Source of the DNA: Actinomycetes bacterium
GTDB lineage: Bacteria; Actinomycetota; Acidimicrobiia; Acidimicrobiales; UBA8190
Direction of reading: 5' to 3'
NCBI GenBank assembly: GCA_021798135.1
Contig: JAJZYI010000084.1
Coordinates: 1-11,791 of the forward strand
Length of the DNA stretch: 11,791 nt
The notes beneath the pieces are model-generated. The model searched no databases. It saw nothing but the letters and a program-made list of their open reading frames with translations, and was not told the origin of the DNA. This document shows positions 1 to 7,153 of the stretch, one piece after another. Made by a program: the position numbers and the translations under genes. Numbering within the stretch: position 1 is the stretch's first letter; the number at the start of each line of letters is the position of its first letter.

Positions 1-1
1 C

Positions 2-112
2 GGTGGCGACGGTGGCGTGGCGGTCGCCGACGGCGCCGTGGTGCGCGGTGGCGACGGTGGCGTGGCGGTCGCCGACGGCGCCGTGGTGCGCGGTGGCGAC
101 GGTGGCGTGGCG
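2..112 (+). repeat. 45-bp tandem repeat in the N-terminal coding region
   Basis: Two identical 45-bp units (2-46 and 47-91) are followed by a third that matches for about 21 bp (92-112) before diverging. Each unit encodes 15 residues, GGDGGVAVADGAVVR. The unit is a multiple of three, so the frame is kept. More copies may lie left of the window. If the real start is at 113 or 248 the repeat would be upstream non-coding DNA. Confidence 0.9.
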
Positions 113-913
113 ATGGCGGACGGCGTGGGCGACGGGCGGGGCGCGGGCCTGCGGGACTCTCCCGTCGGTGACGACCTTGGGCCCCGGGGACGCGACGCGG
201 CAGCGACCGGCGACCAGGGGGCGGGTGCCGACGCCGGCACCGAGGAGGTGCCCGTGCTGGTGTTCGACGATGTGGCCCCGTCGCCGGCTCCGACGGTGCG
301 CGCCGCGGCGGCCGAGAACGACCCGGCCCTGCGCGCCATGGCAAAGGCCGCCGGGGCACCCGTGGTGGCGCGTGGCAGCGGACGCTCGGCGGCCGCCGGG
401 CCCAGACGGGCGGTGCGCGCCGTGTCCGTGGCAGCGGCCGTGCTCCTACTGGTGGGGCTGGCGGCGATCGGCGCCAGCCTGGTCCACACCGGTCACGGCG
501 GCTCCTCCGGTGCCGTGGCGCCCGGGGGGAGCCGGGCGGCGGAGGGCGCCCACCCGCGCTCCACCGGCGCCAGCGGGAGCGCGCCGCGCCCGGCCGGCTC
601 GGCGGTGGCGGGCTCGGCCGTGCACCCGACGACGGCCACGCTCTACGCCGCCACGGTGGCCGCTCCGGCGTCGGCCTACACGGTGGTGGTCTCCGCCACG
701 GGGAACTGCTGGATCGAGGGCCAGCGGACCGATACCGGCCAGGACGTGTGGTCCGGGACGCTCACGGCCGGGGAGCAGCACACGTTCTCGTTTGCCGGTC
801 CCGTCCTCCTCAGGATCGGGGCGGCGAACGCAGCGGTGACCCTGGACGGCGTTCCCGTGGCGCTGCCGAGCGGGTACCAGGCGCCGTACAACGTCACGTT
901 CACGCCGGCCTGA
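2..913 (+). CDS. RodZ-like membrane protein with C-terminal DUF4115 domain (5' partial)
   Basis: The frame is open from the left edge to the TGA at 911-913, so the true start may lie outside the window. A GTG at 17, an ATG at 113 and a GTG at 248 are internal candidates, so the N-terminus is uncertain. Visible from the N-terminus are a Gly/Ala/Val/Asp repeat, a disordered Ala/Gly-rich stretch, one transmembrane segment encoded near 422-487 (VSVAAAVLLLVGLAAIGASL), an extracytoplasmic Ser/Gly/Ala-rich linker, and a compact C-terminal domain. That domain has the DUF4115 signature: a strand with a Cys-Trp pair (NCWIEG), then GTLTAGEQHTF, a 'LRIGAANAAVTLDG' turn, and a terminal APYNVTF typical of actinobacterial members. 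RodZ proteins link the cytoskeleton to cell-wall synthesis. The cytoplasmic helix-turn-helix of RodZ is not visible here, so a morphogenesis role is inferred only. It is convergent with the peptidase gene downstream. Confidence 0.72.
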   Translation, partial: GGDGGVAVADGAVVRGGDGGVAVADGAVVRGGDGGVAMADGVGDGRGAGLRDSPVGDDLGPRGRDAAATGDQGAGADAGTEEVPVLVFDDVAPSPAPTVRAAAAENDPALRAMAKAAGAPVVARGSGRSAAAGPRRAVRAVSVAAAVLLLVGLAAIGASLVHTGHGGSSGAVAPGGSRAAEGAHPRSTGASGSAPRPAGSAVAGSAVHPTTATLYAATVAAPASAYTVVVSATGNCWIEGQRTDTGQDVWSGTLTAGEQHTFSFAGPVLLRIGAANAAVTLDGVPVALPSGYQAPYNVTFTPA

Positions 914-952
914 CCGGCGCCGCCCGCGGTGAGCTGCGGCCGGCGGTGCCCG

Positions 953-3289
953 TCAGCTGCTGATGCCGACGGCGGTCAGGACGAACGCGATCACCCGTGC
1001 CTCGTCGCGCCAGGCGTCGTAGCGCCCGGTGGGCCCGCCGTGCCCGGCTCCGAGCTCGACGTGCAGGAGCACCCGGTTGTCGGGGTGTGCGGCGCGCAGG
1101 CGCTGCACCCACTTCGCCGGCTCCCAGAACCCCACCCGGGGGTCCTCGAGCCCGGCGGTTGCGAGCACGTCGGGGTACCTGACGTCGCGCACGTTGTCGT
1201 ACGGGGAGTAGGCGCGCATCGCGTCGTAGATGCCCGGATCGGCCTCGGGGTCGCCCCACTCGTCGCGCTCGATCACGGTCAGGGGCAGGGTGTCGTCGAG
1301 CATGGTGGTGAGGCAGTCGACGAACGGCACCTCGGCCACCACGGCCCGGAACCGGTCGGGCGCCAGGTTCATGGCCGCACCCACCAGCAGGCCGCCGGCG
1401 GATCCGCCCCTGGCGACCAGGCGCGACCCGTCGGCCCAGCCCGAGGTGGCGAGCATGTCGGCACACGCGACGAAGTCGGAGAAGCTGTTGGGCTTGGCGG
1501 CCAGCTTGCCCTGCTCGTACCACCGGCGGCCCAGCTCGCCGCCCCCGCGGACGTGGGCGATGGCGAAGACGACCCCCCGGTCGAGCAGGCTGAGGCGGAT
1601 CGAGGAGAAGACCGGGTCGATGCTGTGCTCGTAGGCGCCGTAGCCGTACAGGAGGCACGGCGCGGTGCCGTCGACGGGCGTTTCGGAGCGGCGCACGACG
1701 GACACGGGGATCCGGGTGCCGTCGGGAGCGTCGGCCCACAGCCGGGTCGAGACGTAGGCGGCCGGGTCGTAGCCGCCGAGCACCTGCTGCTGCTTGCGCA
1801 GCACTGCCTGGCCGGTCGCAAGGTCGAGGTCGTACACGGAGCGCGGAGCCACCAGGGACGAGTACTCGTAGCGGAGCACGGTCGAGGCGAACTCGGGGTT
1901 GGGCCCCGCCCACGACGTCGACGGCGTGTCCGGGCACGGCACGAGCCAGCCCTCGTCGAGGGGCGACGCGAACGGGTCCGGCCCCGGCGGCAGGGGGAGC
2001 ACGCGTATGCGGGCGCTGCCGTCGACCCGCTCGTGGAGCACCACGTGCCCGGCCAGGACGTCGAGACCGTCGATGCGCGACCCGGGGCGCTCGGGCACCA
2101 CCTGGTGCCATGCGAGCGGTGCCCCCCCGCCGTCGCCGCCCGGCCCGGCAGCACTCGTGCCGACCGTGCTGCCGGAGGAGGCCGTGCCGACCGGGGAGGC
2201 CGTGCCGACCGGGGAGGCCGGCACCCGGGCCGCCGGCAGCGCCATCACGCGGAAGTTCTCGGCCCCGTCGTTGGTGAGCACCAAGAAGGTCCCGGTGTGG
2301 TGCTCGACCGTGCACTCCACGCCAGGGCGCCGGGGCACGACGACGGTGCAGGGCCCGCACGGGTCGTCGCAGCGCAGCGCCCGGACCTCGGAGGTCACCT
2401 TGGAGTGCAGCTCCAGGAGCACGTAGGCGCCGTCCTTGGTGCGCGAGACGCCCAGGTGGAAGCGCTCGTCGTCTTCCTGGTGGACGAGGACGTCGGTCGA
2501 GGGGTCGGTGGCCACCACGTGCCGCCAGAGCTGGAACGGCCGGTTGGCGTCGTCGGGGCGGGTGTAGAAGACGGTGTCGTCGTCGGCCCAGGCGACGCCG
2601 TAGGACGTCCCCTCGATCACCTCCGGCGGATCCGCCGGTTCGCTCCCGCCGGCCCCCGGGTTCCCTCCCGGCCCGGTGCCGGTGGTCCCGCCGATGGCGG
2701 CGCCCGGCTCCGGCAGCGAGTGGAACCGCAGCGTGTACCGCTCGTCACCGGTGGTGTCGGTGCTGTAGGCCAGCCGGCCGTGCCCCGGGCTCACGGCCAG
2801 GTCACCCAGGGCCAGGTAGGGCGACCCTGCGGCCAGGGCGTTCTCGTCGAGCAGCACCTGCTCGCCCGAGGGGCCCGGCTCGCCGGCGGCGGTCGCCACC
2901 AGGACCGGCGGCGTGTCGCGATCGGCGCCGCCGTGGCGCGGCACCCTGCAGTGCAGCGGGTAGTCGAGCCCCTTGACGGTGCGCTGGTAGTACCACCAGG
3001 CGTCCTTGGCGACCGGCACCGAGAGGTCGGTCTCGACGATCCGTGACCGGATCTCGTCGAACAGCCGGTCCTGGAGGGGTCGCGTGGGGGCGAGGACCGC
3101 CTCGGTGTACGCCTGCTCGGCGCGCAGGTGGGCGAGTACCGCCGGGTCGTCGCGGTCGCGCAGCCAGGCCCAGTCGTCGGTGCGCCGGTCGCCGTGGGCC
3201 GCGATGTCGAGCGGGCGGCGCTCGGCCAGGGGCGGCTGCGGTGCGTGCTGCTCGGCTCCGGTCGGGCCGGGTGCGATCTCGTCGTGCAT
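953..3289 (-). CDS. ptrB: Oligopeptidase B (prolyl oligopeptidase family S9A)
   Basis: This 778-residue serine peptidase of family S9A is expected to cleave short peptides after basic residues in the cytoplasm. The N-terminus has the family opening (HGDRRTDDWAWLRDRDDPAV), then a seven-bladed propeller region, then an alpha/beta-hydrolase domain. The catalytic Ser630 lies in GGSAGG, Asp716 in GLEDPRVGFW and His750 in GAGHGGPTGR. The Ser-Asp and Ser-His distances (86 and 120 residues) match the E. coli enzyme closely. A conserved 'RGGGELGRRWYEQGK' precedes the nucleophile. The protein is about 90 residues longer than E. coli PtrB, partly through low-complexity Gly/Pro/Ser/Thr insertions in the propeller, one built from an 18-bp repeat. 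The ATG at 3289 fits the conserved N-terminus. No signal peptide or clear Shine-Dalgarno sequence is seen. It is divergent from sufB. Confidence 0.95.
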   Translation of the reverse strand: MHDEIAPGPTGAEQHAPQPPLAERRPLDIAAHGDRRTDDWAWLRDRDDPAVLAHLRAEQAYTEAVLAPTRPLQDRLFDEIRSRIVETDLSVPVAKDAWWYYQRTVKGLDYPLHCRVPRHGGADRDTPPVLVATAAGEPGPSGEQVLLDENALAAGSPYLALGDLAVSPGHGRLAYSTDTTGDERYTLRFHSLPEPGAAIGGTTGTGPGGNPGAGGSEPADPPEVIEGTSYGVAWADDDTVFYTRPDDANRPFQLWRHVVATDPSTDVLVHQEDDERFHLGVSRTKDGAYVLLELHSKVTSEVRALRCDDPCGPCTVVVPRRPGVECTVEHHTGTFLVLTNDGAENFRVMALPAARVPASPVGTASPVGTASSGSTVGTSAAGPGGDGGGAPLAWHQVVPERPGSRIDGLDVLAGHVVLHERVDGSARIRVLPLPPGPDPFASPLDEGWLVPCPDTPSTSWAGPNPEFASTVLRYEYSSLVAPRSVYDLDLATGQAVLRKQQQVLGGYDPAAYVSTRLWADAPDGTRIPVSVVRRSETPVDGTAPCLLYGYGAYEHSIDPVFSSIRLSLLDRGVVFAIAHVRGGGELGRRWYEQGKLAAKPNSFSDFVACADMLATSGWADGSRLVARGGSAGGLLVGAAMNLAPDRFRAVVAEVPFVDCLTTMLDDTLPLTVIERDEWGDPEADPGIYDAMRAYSPYDNVRDVRYPDVLATAGLEDPRVGFWEPAKWVQRLRAAHPDNRVLLHVELGAGHGGPTGRYDAWRDEARVIAFVLTAVGISS
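2178..2219 (-). repeat. 18-bp tandem repeat inside oligopeptidase B
   Basis: Unit GAGGCCGTGCCGACCGGG (plus-strand sense) occurs twice exactly (2178-2195, 2196-2213) and then partially. In the peptidase frame it encodes the hexapeptide PVGTAS repeated, followed by Gly/Ser/Thr-rich sequence. It lies in a propeller-domain loop absent from compact family members. The frame is preserved. Confidence 0.85.
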
Positions 3290-3323
3290 CGGCCGATGAT
3301 GCCCGATGGCGCGCCCGCCGGCA

Positions 3324-3430
3324 GCACGGGCCGGGGGGTCGCACGGGCCGGGGGGCCGGCCGGCCTGGGGGGCACGGGCCGGGGCGCTGGCCGGCCTGGG
3401 GGCACGGGCCGGGGCGCTGGCCGGGCCGGG
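3324..3430 (+). repeat. Intergenic GC-rich tandem repeat between ptrB and sufB
   Basis: The core CACGGGCCGGGG occurs four times (from about 3324, 3342, 3373 and 3403). The last two lie in nearly identical 30-bp units (3371-3400 and 3401-3430) containing GGGGCGCTGGCCGG. The 314-bp gap 3290-3603 otherwise holds only the candidate promoter and stem-loop described separately; I see no gene in it. Confidence 0.8.
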
Positions 3431-3522
3431 GTGCCGGTCGCCGGCGCACCGGGGTCCGGCCGGGCCCGTGCCGAGGGGCGCCCAGTGCCGGCGGGGGGTT
3501 CCGCCCGGCCATGCCGAGTTGT

Positions 3523-3528
3523 TACTAT
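3523..3528 (+). promoter_or_regulatory. Candidate -10 element of sufB, inside a near-palindrome
   Basis: TACTAT matches the -10 consensus at four of six positions and is the only AT-rich spot in the intergenic region. No convincing -35 box is seen 17 bp upstream. It overlaps CTATGGCCGTAG (3525-3536), which differs from a perfect palindrome by one symmetric pair and could be an operator. The predicted transcript would start near 3535, giving a leader of about 70 nt. Confidence 0.4.
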
Positions 3529-3552
3529 GGCCGTAGGGGAAATCCGTCTACC

Positions 3553-3591
3553 GGTGCCGGCTCCCCTCCGCCACGTGGCGGCCCCGGCACC
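3553..3591 (+). promoter_or_regulatory. Nested stem-loop in the sufB 5' leader
   Basis: GGTGCCGG at 3553-3560 pairs perfectly with CCGGCACC at 3584-3591. Inside lies the perfect 14-bp palindrome CCGCCACGTGGCGG (3568-3581). The RNA could fold an 8-bp GC-rich outer stem topped by a 5-bp stem with an ACGT loop. It ends 1 nt before the AGGAG ribosome-binding site (3593-3597), which stands 6 nt from the ATG. No U-tract follows, so a simple terminator is unlikely. Control of translation or mRNA stability is an inference. Confidence 0.6.
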
Positions 3592-3603
3592 CAGGAGCGC
3601 ACC

Positions 3604-5004
3604 ATGGCAACCGTGGATCTCGATCTGGGTCGCTACAAGCTGGGCTGGAGCGACGCGGAGAACTACATCTTCAAGCCGAAGAAGGGGCTCTCCGAGCAGA
3701 TCGTGCGCGAGATGTCCCAGATGAAGGGCGAGCCGGAGTGGATGCGGCAGTTCCGGCTGCGGGCGCTCAAGCGGTTCTTCGCCAAGCCGATGGCGCCGTG
3801 GTTCGCGGTCAACATGCCCGACCTGGACTTCGACGACATCTACTACTACATCAAGCCGACCGAGTCGCAGGTGAAGGACTGGGACGCCCTCCCGGACGCC
3901 ATCAAGTCCACGTACGAGAAGCTCGGCATCCCCGAGGCCGAGCGCAAGTACCTCGCCGGGGTGACCGCTCAGTACGAGTCGGAGGTCGTGTTCCATCGCA
4001 ACCGCGAGGACCTGGAGCGCCAGGGGGTGCTGTTCTGCGACATGGACACCGCCGTGCGCGAGTACCCCGACATCGTCCGGCGCTGGTTCGGCACCGTCAT
4101 CCCGCCGAACGACAACAAGTTCGCCGCGCTGAACTCCGCGGTGTGGTCCGGCGGGTCGTTCATCTACGTGCCCCCGGGCGTGACGGTGGACATGCCGCTG
4201 CAGGCGTACTTCCGGATCAACGCGGAGAACATGGGCCAGTTCGAGCGGACGCTCATCATCGCCGACGAGGGCGCCCAGGTGCACTACGTGGAGGGCTGCT
4301 CGGCCCCCGTGTACTCCACCGACTCGCTGCACTCGGCGGTCGTCGAGCTGGTCGCGCTGCCCGGCAGCCGCATCACCTACACCACCATCCAGAACTGGTC
4401 GAACAACGTCTACAACCTGGTGACCAAGCGGGCCCGGGCCGAGGCCGAGGCGCACGTCGAGTGGATCGACGGCAACATCGGCTCGCGGCTCACGATGAAG
4501 TACCCCTCGGTGTACCTCGTCGGCCCCAAGGCGTCGGGCGAGGTCCTGTCGGTCGCCTACGCCGGGACGGGCCAGCACCAGGACGCCGGGGCCAAGATGG
4601 TGCACGCCGCCCCCGAGACGACGTCGACGATCGTGTCGAAGTCCATCTCCAAGGACGGCGGCGTGTCGACCTACCGGGGCCTGGTGCGCGTCGAGGAGGG
4701 CGCCAAGCGGGCCAAGAGCTTCGTCCGGTGCGACGCCCTCATCCTCGACGAGGACTCCACGTCGGAGACCAAGCCCTACATGGAGGTGGGGGAGCGCGAC
4801 GCCCGCATCGGCCACGAGGCCACCGTGTCGAAGGTCGGCGAGGACCAGCTCTTCTACCTGATGAGCCGGGGGCTCTCGGAGAGCCAGGCGATGGGCATGA
4901 TCGTCAACGGGTTCATCGAGCCGATCACCCGCACCCTGCCGATGGAGTACGCGGTGGAGTGGAGCCGGCTGATCGAGCTGCAGATGGAGGGTTCGGTCGG
5001 CTGA
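3604..5004 (+). CDS. sufB: Fe-S cluster assembly scaffold protein SufB
   Basis: SufB is the scaffold of the SUF machinery. It forms SufBC2D with the ATPase SufC and with SufD and receives sulfur from a SufS-type desulfurase, in the cytoplasm. The 466-residue protein has the characteristic N-terminus (LSEQIVREMSQMKGEPEWM), a beta-helix core and the conserved C-terminal segment. Cys376 (FVRCDALILDED) and His404-Glu405 (GHEATVSKVGEDQLFY) correspond to Cys405, His433 and Glu434 of E. coli SufB, with the same 29-residue spacing, so the key residues are intact. The open frame extends upstream to 3043, but homology begins at the ATG at 3604, which has AGGAG 6 nt before it. Unusually, no sufC, sufD, sufS or sufU follows; the next gene is a convergent histidine kinase. 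It is somewhat shorter than the 495-residue E. coli protein, as usual for actinobacteria. Confidence 0.96.
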   Translation: MATVDLDLGRYKLGWSDAENYIFKPKKGLSEQIVREMSQMKGEPEWMRQFRLRALKRFFAKPMAPWFAVNMPDLDFDDIYYYIKPTESQVKDWDALPDAIKSTYEKLGIPEAERKYLAGVTAQYESEVVFHRNREDLERQGVLFCDMDTAVREYPDIVRRWFGTVIPPNDNKFAALNSAVWSGGSFIYVPPGVTVDMPLQAYFRINAENMGQFERTLIIADEGAQVHYVEGCSAPVYSTDSLHSAVVELVALPGSRITYTTIQNWSNNVYNLVTKRARAEAEAHVEWIDGNIGSRLTMKYPSVYLVGPKASGEVLSVAYAGTGQHQDAGAKMVHAAPETTSTIVSKSISKDGGVSTYRGLVRVEEGAKRAKSFVRCDALILDEDSTSETKPYMEVGERDARIGHEATVSKVGEDQLFYLMSRGLSESQAMGMIVNGFIEPITRTLPMEYAVEWSRLIELQMEGSVG

Positions 5005-5005
5005 G

Positions 5006-5019
5006 CGGGCCTGGGCCCG
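5006..5019. terminator. Weak GC hairpin between convergent sufB and kinase genes
   Basis: CGGGC, a CTGG loop and GCCCG form a short stem directly after the sufB stop, in a 32-bp gap where the two genes converge. No T-run follows on either strand. It could act as a bidirectional end, but such small GC hairpins arise easily at this base composition. Confidence 0.25.
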
Positions 5020-5036
5020 GCCCGGCGCGGATGCCG

Positions 5037-6236
5037 TCAGTCAGGGGTGGCCGCGACGGGCAGGGGCAGCACGGCCCCGACCACCGTCCCCTCGCCCGGC
5101 GCGGAGCGCAACGCAAAGCTGCCGCCGAGGAGCCGGGCGCGCTCGCGTGATCCCAGCAGCCCGAGGTGGTCGGCGCCCCCGCTGGCGGGCCCGTCGGGCG
5201 AGAACCCCCTGCCGTCGTCGGCCACGGCGACGGCGAGCTCGTCACCGCCCAGCTCCAGGCTCACGTCGAGCCGCCGGGCGCCGGCGTGCCGGCACGTGTT
5301 GCGGACCGCCTCCTGCACGATGCGGAAGGCGCCCAGCTCGACGTCGGCGGGCAGCGGCCGCTCGTCGCCGCTCACCGTCAGCACCGTGAGCACGCCGTGC
5401 TCCTCCTCCGCGTCGGCGAGCAGGCTCTCGACGGCGGCCACCAGCCCGAGCTGGTCGAGCGCCGGCGGGCGGAGGCTCCTGGCCAGCGTGCGCAGCCGGG
5501 CCGCGGCGTCGAGGGCCTGCCCGCGGGCGTCGCGCAGCTGGTGTGCAGCCGCCGGGGTGGTGCCGGGGGTGTCGGCCAGGCTCTCGAGCCGCCGGGCGAG
5601 GTGGAGGAACAGCTGCAGGGGCTCGTCGTGCAGCTCGCGGGCGAGCCGGCGGCGCTGGTCCTCCTCGACCTCGACCAGGGTGCGGGCGTACCGGGTCTCG
5701 GCGGCCAGGCGCTCCAGCGTGGCTCGCTCGGCCCGGTCGTGCGCCAGGTTCAGGGCCTCGATCCGGTGGCCGACGAAGAGCGCCACCAGGTCGACGAGCA
5801 CCAGGTTCACCACGTCGCTGGCACTGTGGCCCAGGTCGTAGGGCAGGAGCAGGTCGGGCAGCCACAGCAGGGTCGCCAACGCCCCCGTCGCTGCAGACCC
5901 CGCGATGCCGTAGCGGAAGGCTGCGTAGCCGACCGGCACCACCAGCACCACGACGGGGAGGCCGACGGGGAACGCCTTGGTCTCCACCGACGGGTTCAGG
6001 TCGAGGACGAGGTGGGCCGCAGCGATCACGACCACCGTCGCCTGCACCACCCAGAAGCGCCGGTCGTGCACCGGCGGGTGCACGGCGCTGCGCAGCACCG
6101 TGCCGATGCCGGGCGCTTCGGAGCGCCGGCCCGCCGTGGCCGGCGGGCGCGGGGGCACGCGCCCCGAGCGCTCAGGGCGCATCGGTGCCCGGACCGCCGG
6201 GCGAGCCCGGCGCGTGCCGGAGGGCCTGACCGCCAC
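5037..6236 (-). CDS. Membrane histidine kinase of the NarL-type (HisKA_3 / HATPase_c)
   Basis: This sensor kinase has 399 residues if it starts at the GTG at 6236. A Pro/Arg-rich cytoplasmic N-terminus is followed by about four hydrophobic segments (near residues 62-80, 88-106, 111-131 and 139-156) with no large extracellular domain, suggesting a membrane-sensed or intramembrane signal. A short coiled region leads into the HisKA_3 motif RRRLARELHDEP with phospho-acceptor His203. The ATPase domain shows the N box (QEAVRNTCRHA, Asn313), the G1 box DDGRGF (Asp341) and the G2-like GLLGSRERARLLGG. The response regulator stop overlaps its beginning. A second in-frame ATG at 6182 would give a tighter 11-bp overlap (ATGCGCCCTGA) and a protein 18 residues shorter. 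Neither start has a strong Shine-Dalgarno, so translational coupling to the regulator is likely. The signal sensed is unknown. Confidence 0.92.
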   Translation of the reverse strand: MAVRPSGTRRARPAVRAPMRPERSGRVPPRPPATAGRRSEAPGIGTVLRSAVHPPVHDRRFWVVQATVVVIAAAHLVLDLNPSVETKAFPVGLPVVVLVVPVGYAAFRYGIAGSAATGALATLLWLPDLLLPYDLGHSASDVVNLVLVDLVALFVGHRIEALNLAHDRAERATLERLAAETRYARTLVEVEEDQRRRLARELHDEPLQLFLHLARRLESLADTPGTTPAAAHQLRDARGQALDAAARLRTLARSLRPPALDQLGLVAAVESLLADAEEEHGVLTVLTVSGDERPLPADVELGAFRIVQEAVRNTCRHAGARRLDVSLELGGDELAVAVADDGRGFSPDGPASGGADHLGLLGSRERARLLGGSFALRSAPGEGTVVGAVLPLPVAATPD

Positions 6237-6996
6237 GGGCGGGGACCTGCTGCGCGACGGCGAACAGGGCGGCCTCGGTGCGCGACGCCACGCCGAGCTT
6301 GGCGAGCACGGCCGACACGTAGCCCTCCACCGTGCGGAGGCCCAGGCCCAGGTCGGTGGCGATGCGCTTGTTCGACAGGCCCCGGGCGATCAGTGCGAGG
6401 ACGTCGCGCTCGCGCGGGGTGAGGGTCCCGGGCGCCGACGCCGCGCCGGACGGCCGCTGCCACCGCCGTGCCAGGCGCCCGGACACGCCTCGGTCGAGCA
6501 CGAAGACGCCGTCGGCGACGGCACGCGTGGCGTCGACCAGCTCCCGGGCCGACGCCGTCTTGAGGAGGTAGCCGCCGACGCCGATGTCGAGTGCCCTGGC
6601 CACGTACGCGTAGTCGTCGTAGGCGCTCACCAGCAGGACCGCCGTGTCGGGGAACCGCTCGGCGCAGACGCGGGCGAGGTCGAGCCCGCTCATCCCGGGC
6701 AGCGCGATGTCGACGATGGCCACGTCGGTTGCCCGCCGTTCCAGCTGCTCCAGGGCCTCCTCGGCGCTCGCGGCCTGCCCCACCACCTCGATGCCCGGCT
6801 CCTGGGCGAGCAGCTGGCAGGCGGCGTCCCGCACCAGGGTGTGGTCGTCGACGACGGTGACGCTGATCGGCGACGTCGCCGAGCGCCTGGGCGTCGCCGC
6901 CCCGGTGCCGCGCGCCGCCGTGGGAGGGGCGGTGGCGTCAGGTGCCGTCGCCTCCTGGGTGCCGTGGGGCGCCGTCGGCAGGTGGTGAGCCGTCAC
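6172..6996 (-). CDS. NarL/FixJ-family response regulator (REC + LuxR HTH)
   Basis: This is the partner of the overlapping kinase. A receiver domain starts near residue 44 (ISVTVVDDHTLVRD) with the acidic pair Asp50-Asp51, phospho-acceptor Asp96 in IVDIALPGMSG, Ser124 and Lys146 (GYLLKTAS). A LuxR-type helix-turn-helix follows at about residues 192-245 (LTPRERDVLALIARG through GLRTVEGYVSAVLAKLGV). The frame is open far upstream, but only the receiver onward looks like protein. The GTG at 6996 is the nearest in-frame start; it gives 274 residues with a 43-residue Ala/Thr/Pro-rich extension before the receiver, which is unusual for the family. No in-frame ATG, GTG or TTG lies between it and the receiver, and only a G-run serves as a possible ribosome-binding site. 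It probably controls its own operon or the divergent small membrane gene. Confidence 0.92.
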   Translation of the reverse strand: MTAHHLPTAPHGTQEATAPDATAPPTAARGTGAATPRRSATSPISVTVVDDHTLVRDAACQLLAQEPGIEVVGQAASAEEALEQLERRATDVAIVDIALPGMSGLDLARVCAERFPDTAVLLVSAYDDYAYVARALDIGVGGYLLKTASARELVDATRAVADGVFVLDRGVSGRLARRWQRPSGAASAPGTLTPRERDVLALIARGLSNKRIATDLGLGLRTVEGYVSAVLAKLGVASRTEAALFAVAQQVPARGGQALRHAPGSPGGPGTDAP

Positions 6997-7041
6997 GAGG
7001 TGCCCCCCCGCAGCGACGAGGGACCGGAGCCGACGTCGTCG

Positions 7042-7087
7042 CCGTACCGGGGGACCACGGTCGGTGCACCGAGGAACCACGGTACGG
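7042..7087. promoter_or_regulatory. Nested inverted repeat between response regulator and small membrane gene
   Basis: CCGTACCG (7042-7049) is the exact reverse complement of CGGTACGG (7080-7087). Near the centre lies the perfect 10-bp palindrome CGGTGCACCG (7062-7071), whose centre is 2 bp off the outer one. GGACCACGG and GGAACCACGG also flank the inner palindrome as direct copies. The position between divergent genes fits an operator region, possibly for the neighbouring regulator. This is inference. Confidence 0.4.
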
Positions 7088-7153
7088 GCTCGGCGATCCG
7101 GGGCGGTGCCGGGCGTGGCATCCCCGTTGTCCGCCCTCCGTGCCCGGCGCACC

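Noticed and set aside
914..952. Terminator between the RodZ-like gene and ptrB
   Set aside because: Only short CCGC/GCGG pairings without a T-run; not distinguishable from chance in such GC-rich DNA.
929..3046. 705-residue plus-strand frame opposite oligopeptidase B
   Set aside because: Antisense shadow; the minus strand carries the full catalytic triad and family motifs.
3043..3603. N-terminal extension of SufB to an upstream start
   Set aside because: The extension translates to Arg/Gly/Pro-rich sequence through the intergenic repeat, while ATG 3604 has a good ribosome-binding site and begins the conserved protein.
2791..4815. Long minus-strand frame opposite sufB
   Set aside because: It is antisense to a gene with unmistakable SufB sequence; long spurious frames are expected at this GC content.
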